Shown here in pieces: positions 61,072-64,000 of a stretch of 64,000 nucleotides of DNA (its first letter is position 1; each line of letters opens with the position of its first letter). A model generated the notes under the pieces. That model did no database searches, was not told the DNA's origin, and worked only from the letters and a program-made list of their open reading frames with translations. A program made the translations under genes and the position numbers. Source of the DNA: Streptomyces sp. NRRL F-6131 (GTDB lineage: Bacteria; Actinomycetota; Actinomycetes; Streptomycetales; Streptomycetaceae); NCBI GenBank assembly GCA_000719695.1, contig JOHN01000047.1, forward strand, positions 1 through 64,000, read 5' to 3'.

Positions 61072-61109
61072 GCTCGGACTCCTCGAATCCGCTCGGACTC
61101 CTCGAACCC
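61072..61109. repeat. 19-bp direct repeat upstream of the sulfurtransferase gene
   Basis: GCTCGGACTCCTCGAA occurs twice in tandem (from 61072 and from 61091) between the methyltransferase stop and the sulfurtransferase start. Confidence 0.65.
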
Positions 61110-61142
61110 GCGGCCGCGGCGGGGCCCCGGCCGGTCCGGGCC

Positions 61143-62219
61143 CTACGCCGCGACGGCCAGCCGCGCCACGTAGTACTGGTTGAGCGGGTCGCCCTCGATC
61201 CGCGACACCTCGACCGAGCCGAAGCCCGCCTCGGCCAGCATCCGCCGCGCGGTCTGCTCGCCCCAGACGGTGCCCAGGCCCGCACCGCCCTCGCCGAGCG
61301 AGACCGTCATGCAGTAGAAGGTCGAGAAGGTGTACAGCGCCGGGGCGAGCGGATGGCCGATGTTCTCCTCCAGCCGGCTGCTGGCCGCGATGTCGCCCAT
61401 CAGGAACACGCCCTCGGGCCGCAGCACGGCCGCGACGGCCCGCAGCGTGCGGTCCGGCCGGGCCAGGTCGTGGATCACGTCGAAGGCGGTGACCAGGTCG
61501 TACCCGCCGGTCAGCTCCGCCGAGTCGGCGAGCACGAAGCGGGCGTTGTCCAGGCCGTGCACGGCGGCCTCGGCCTTGGCCGCGCCGATGCCCTGCTCGG
61601 AGATGTCCACCCCGGTGAACCGGCTGGCCGGGAAGGCACTGGCCAGCACGTTGACGGCGTGCCCCTGCCCGGTGCCGATGTCCACCGCGTCGATCCCGGC
61701 CCGCAGCCGGTCGGCGAGCCCGGGCACCAGCGGCACCACGGCGTCCACCAGCGCCAGGTCGTAGCCCGCGGCGCTCTCCTCGGCCTGCAGCTCCTGGAAC
61801 CGCGGGTACGCCGAGTACGGCAGCCCGCCGCCCTTGTGGAACGCCTCGACGATCCGGTCCTCGACCTCGCCCATCAGGGCCAGGTACTGCATCATCCCGG
61901 CCAGGTTCTCCGGACCGCCGGCCCGGGTCAGCGAGGCGGCGTGCTCCGGCGGCAGCCGGTAGGTGCGGCCCTCCGGCTCGTAGGCGACGAACCCGCCGAC
62001 CACCATCGCGCCCAGCCACTCGCGGACGTAGCGCTCGTCCAGTCCGGCCGCCCGGGCGAGCTCCTCGCTGGTCGACGGGGCGAGGCCGGCCATGGTGTCG
62101 AAGAGACCGGTCCGGTGGCCGACACTGGCCATGAATCCCAGGCAGGCGTCGTTCAGCACCTGCACCACTCGACCCGCGAACTCCTCCTGCTTCGCCGGGT
62201 CCGGCTCCCGTTCGGACAT
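61143..62219 (-). CDS. SAM-dependent methyltransferase with N-terminal winged-helix dimerisation domain
   Basis: 358 aa from ATG at 62219, with AGGAGG 4 bases upstream. The N-terminus is a small winged helix (VVQVLNDACLGFMASVGHRT, TSEELARAAGLDERYVREWL) as in dimeric methyltransferases. The catalytic domain has DIGTGQGHAVN, FTGVDISEQGIGAAKAEA, FVLADSAELTGGYDLVTAFD and RPEGVFLMGDIA. The C-terminus includes AEAGFGSVEVSRI. The fold is shared by methyltransferases acting on phenols, polyketides or sterols. The substrate is unknown. Confidence 0.9.
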   Translation of the reverse strand: MSEREPDPAKQEEFAGRVVQVLNDACLGFMASVGHRTGLFDTMAGLAPSTSEELARAAGLDERYVREWLGAMVVGGFVAYEPEGRTYRLPPEHAASLTRAGGPENLAGMMQYLALMGEVEDRIVEAFHKGGGLPYSAYPRFQELQAEESAAGYDLALVDAVVPLVPGLADRLRAGIDAVDIGTGQGHAVNVLASAFPASRFTGVDISEQGIGAAKAEAAVHGLDNARFVLADSAELTGGYDLVTAFDVIHDLARPDRTLRAVAAVLRPEGVFLMGDIAASSRLEENIGHPLAPALYTFSTFYCMTVSLGEGGAGLGTVWGEQTARRMLAEAGFGSVEVSRIEGDPLNQYYVARLAVAA

Positions 62220-62303
62220 CGTTCCTCCTGCGCCGTGTCGGGCCTGCGCGTACCCCTCCCCTCGTCACGCTACGCCGTCCGGGCGCGGTCCACCGTCCGC
62301 AGC

Positions 62304-62326
62304 GGCCCGGTCCTCCCTACCGGGCC
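62304..62326. terminator. Hairpin overlapping the GH20 stop codon
   Basis: Arms GGCCCGGT (62304-62311) and ACCGGGCC (62319-62326) enclose 7 bases. The stop codon of the hexosaminidase gene lies at 62317-62319, inside the hairpin. It may be the terminator. Confidence 0.5.
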
Positions 62327-63987
62327 GGCCAGGGCACCTCCGGCCGTCGCTCGTAGCCGTAGCCGGCGGCCTCCCAGCGCGCGCCCTCCTCGGCGAGGCG
62401 GCTCCGGAAGCGTCCCCAGTCGTGGCTCTCCCGGGGCGACCAGCCCAGCTCGGCGAGCGCCGGCAGCCGGGGCAGCAGCATGCGGTCGAGCTCGCCGGGG
62501 GTGTCCAGGGTCTCGGTCCAGAGCGGGGCCTCGACGCCGAGCACGGAGCCGGCCCGCACCGGCACCAGGGTGTCCGGGTCCCAGGAGTAGGCGGAGCGGA
62601 CGTCGATGGTGCCGGCCCAGACCAGGCCGAGCGGGTAGCCCGACTCGTACTTCATGTCCAGGTAGCTGCGGCCCGACGGCGACATGATCACCTCGGCGCC
62701 GCGCTCGGTGGCCTCCCGCAGTTCGGCGTCGCGCCCGGCCCGGCCGTCCCAGAACTGCAGCACCCCGATCCCGCCCGGCGCGGTCTGGTTCCAGCCGACC
62801 GGGGTCTTCCCGGCCGCGCGCACCTGCTCGCCGACCCGCCGGACGAACTCCGCGTACGCGGCCGGGGCCACCCGCTTCACCTCGTCGCCGCCGATGTGCA
62901 GATAGGGCCCCGGGGTGAGCCGGGCGAGCTCGGTGACCACGTCCCGGGTGAAGGAGAACACCGCGTCACCGGTCGGGCAGAGCGTCGAGAAGCCGACCTC
63001 GATCCCGGTGTACGGCCAGGGGCGGGCGCTGCCCGTGCAGTCCAGCTCGGGCTGGGCGGCGAGGGCCGCGTTGCTGTGACCGGGCAGGTCGATCTCCGGG
63101 ACGACGGTCAGGTAGCGCTCCTGCGCGTAGCGGACGATCTCCTGGTAGTCGGCCGCGGTGTAGAAGCCGCCGGGTGTGCCGCCGACCTCGCTGACCGCAC
63201 CCACCGCCGTCAGCGCCGGCCGGGCGGGGATCTCGATCCGCCAGCCCTGGTCGTCGGTGAGGTGCAGGTGCAGGTGGTTGAGCTTGTAGAGCGCGAGGCG
63301 GTCGATGAAGCCCTTGACCTCGGCCGGGGTGAAGAAGTGCCGGGCGACGTCGAGCATCGCGCCCCGGTAGCCGTAGCGCGGACGGTCCTCGACGGTGACC
63401 GGCGCGACCGTCCACTCGGGGCCGCCGGTGACCCGGGTCGTGCTCTCGATCTGCGGGGGCAGCAGCTGCCGGAGCGTCTGGGTGCCCCGGAAGAGGCCCT
63501 CGGGGCTGCGGGCGGTGATCCGCACCCCGGTGGCGTCGGCGGTCAGCCGGTAGCCCTCGGGGCCGGTCGTCTCCGGCAGGGCGGGGTCGAGTGCCAGGCC
63601 GATGCCGTCCCCGTCGCCGGGTTCCGCCACCGGGAGCGGCAGTCCGGTCGGGCGGCGCAGCGCCTCGGCGAGCCGCTCGGCGATCCGCCGCACCTCCCCC
63701 GCCTGCCGTTCCACCGCCTCCGCCCCGGCCGCGGCCCGGATCACGGTGCCTGCGGTGAGCCGGTAGCCGGGGCCGGACCCGGGGGTGACGGAGAGCGGCA
63801 CCGGGACGATCCGGTCGGCGGTGCGCGGTCCGGCCGGTGCACCGGCGGGAGGGTGGTCGGCGACGGCCTCGCCGCGGGGCCCGAGCGCGCGGTGGAGGCC
63901 GAAGCCGGCCGCCGCCAGGAGCAGGACGCAGAGGACGGTGGACAGGGCACGGATCCGGACGGACAGCCCGGCGATTCGTCTCGGCAC
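62317..63987 (-). CDS. Beta-N-acetylhexosaminidase, glycoside hydrolase family 20
   Basis: 556 aa from GTG at 63987, with GGGAG upstream. A short Arg-rich head is followed by one hydrophobic helix (residues about 14-32, STVLCVLLLAAAGFGL), which is either a signal anchor or an uncleaved signal. A GH20 N-terminal domain precedes the catalytic barrel with YRGAMLDVARHFFTP, HLHLHLTDDQGW and the catalytic pair HIGGDEVKR (Asp368-Glu369). GH20 enzymes release terminal GlcNAc from chitin oligomers or glycans by substrate-assisted catalysis. Chitin use is common in streptomycetes. The C-terminal barrel ends LGVEAPLWTETL and WSPRES. Confidence 0.94.
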   Translation of the reverse strand: MPRRIAGLSVRIRALSTVLCVLLLAAAGFGLHRALGPRGEAVADHPPAGAPAGPRTADRIVPVPLSVTPGSGPGYRLTAGTVIRAAAGAEAVERQAGEVRRIAERLAEALRRPTGLPLPVAEPGDGDGIGLALDPALPETTGPEGYRLTADATGVRITARSPEGLFRGTQTLRQLLPPQIESTTRVTGGPEWTVAPVTVEDRPRYGYRGAMLDVARHFFTPAEVKGFIDRLALYKLNHLHLHLTDDQGWRIEIPARPALTAVGAVSEVGGTPGGFYTAADYQEIVRYAQERYLTVVPEIDLPGHSNAALAAQPELDCTGSARPWPYTGIEVGFSTLCPTGDAVFSFTRDVVTELARLTPGPYLHIGGDEVKRVAPAAYAEFVRRVGEQVRAAGKTPVGWNQTAPGGIGVLQFWDGRAGRDAELREATERGAEVIMSPSGRSYLDMKYESGYPLGLVWAGTIDVRSAYSWDPDTLVPVRAGSVLGVEAPLWTETLDTPGELDRMLLPRLPALAELGWSPRESHDWGRFRSRLAEEGARWEAAGYGYERRPEVPWPAR

Positions 63988-64000
63988 GGCCGCTCCCGGT

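Noticed and set aside
51000..62000. A secondary-metabolite gene cluster
   Set aside because: Methyltransferases, amine oxidase, SDR and condensation protein lie here, but they are in separate, opposed units with own terminators and no core synthase.

Overview
The window is very GC-rich throughout (GC-biased third positions, GTG/TTG starts, Ala/Pro/Gly-rich proteins, twin-arginine signal peptides, a SARP-type regulator, mycothiol-linked DinB/DUF664 protein). This points to a streptomycete-like actinobacterium (Streptomyces or Kitasatospora); the genus is inferred from gene content only.

Layout. 1-3.2 kb: a truncated lipoprotein gene (minus), a Tat-exported PHP/CehA-like metallohydrolase (plus), a decayed-looking P-loop kinase-like gene (plus) and a terminator-rich convergent gap. 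3.2-44.7 kb: a type VII secretion (ESX) region. Most genes run leftward: eccD, eccB, a run of small helical Esx-like proteins, a glycine-rich 714-aa protein, a YbaB/EbfC-like protein, a small helical protein, a giant reading frame of about 19 kb (29795 down to 10768), a membrane-anchored protein with a golvesin-like C-terminal domain, a beta-helix/double-AAA fusion related to EccA, a mycosin that lacks catalytic residues, and an ECF sigma factor. eccC (TTG start) is divergent and runs rightward, followed by a 998-aa protein of unknown function. eccE is not present in the window.

The giant frame is the most striking element. Its N-terminus resembles the helical CpnT/WXG100-like head of T7SS toxins. 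The body alternates EndoU-like nuclease modules (about ten copies) with zinc-metallopeptidase-like modules (three with HExxH, one with RELGH). A Gln-rich stretch and about six copies of an unrecognised beta-rich repeat follow. One apparent single-base slip at 22116-22122, beside a 48-bp tandem repeat, divides it into two frames (2611 aa and about 3790 aa).

44.7-50.3 kb: a T7SS-adjacent hypothetical gene, an AfsR-like SARP regulator, and two small hypothetical genes. 50.2-64 kb: ordinary accessory metabolism: DinB/DUF664 protein, SAM methyltransferases, a Tat-exported flavin amine oxidase, an SDR with a divergent XRE/MmyB-like regulator, a small secreted protein divergent from a stand-alone condensation-domain protein, a secreted M1 aminopeptidase, a thiosulfate sulfurtransferase, and a GH20 beta-N-acetylhexosaminidase.

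How they fit together (inference): EccB, EccC and EccD would form the membrane machine. The Esx-like and 714-aa proteins are probable substrates or chaperones. The giant protein is the probable large effector or surface substrate. The mycosin, beta-helix AAA and golvesin-domain proteins complete the set, probably under the adjacent ECF sigma factor and/or the SARP regulator. No tRNA, rRNA, CRISPR array or transposase was seen.
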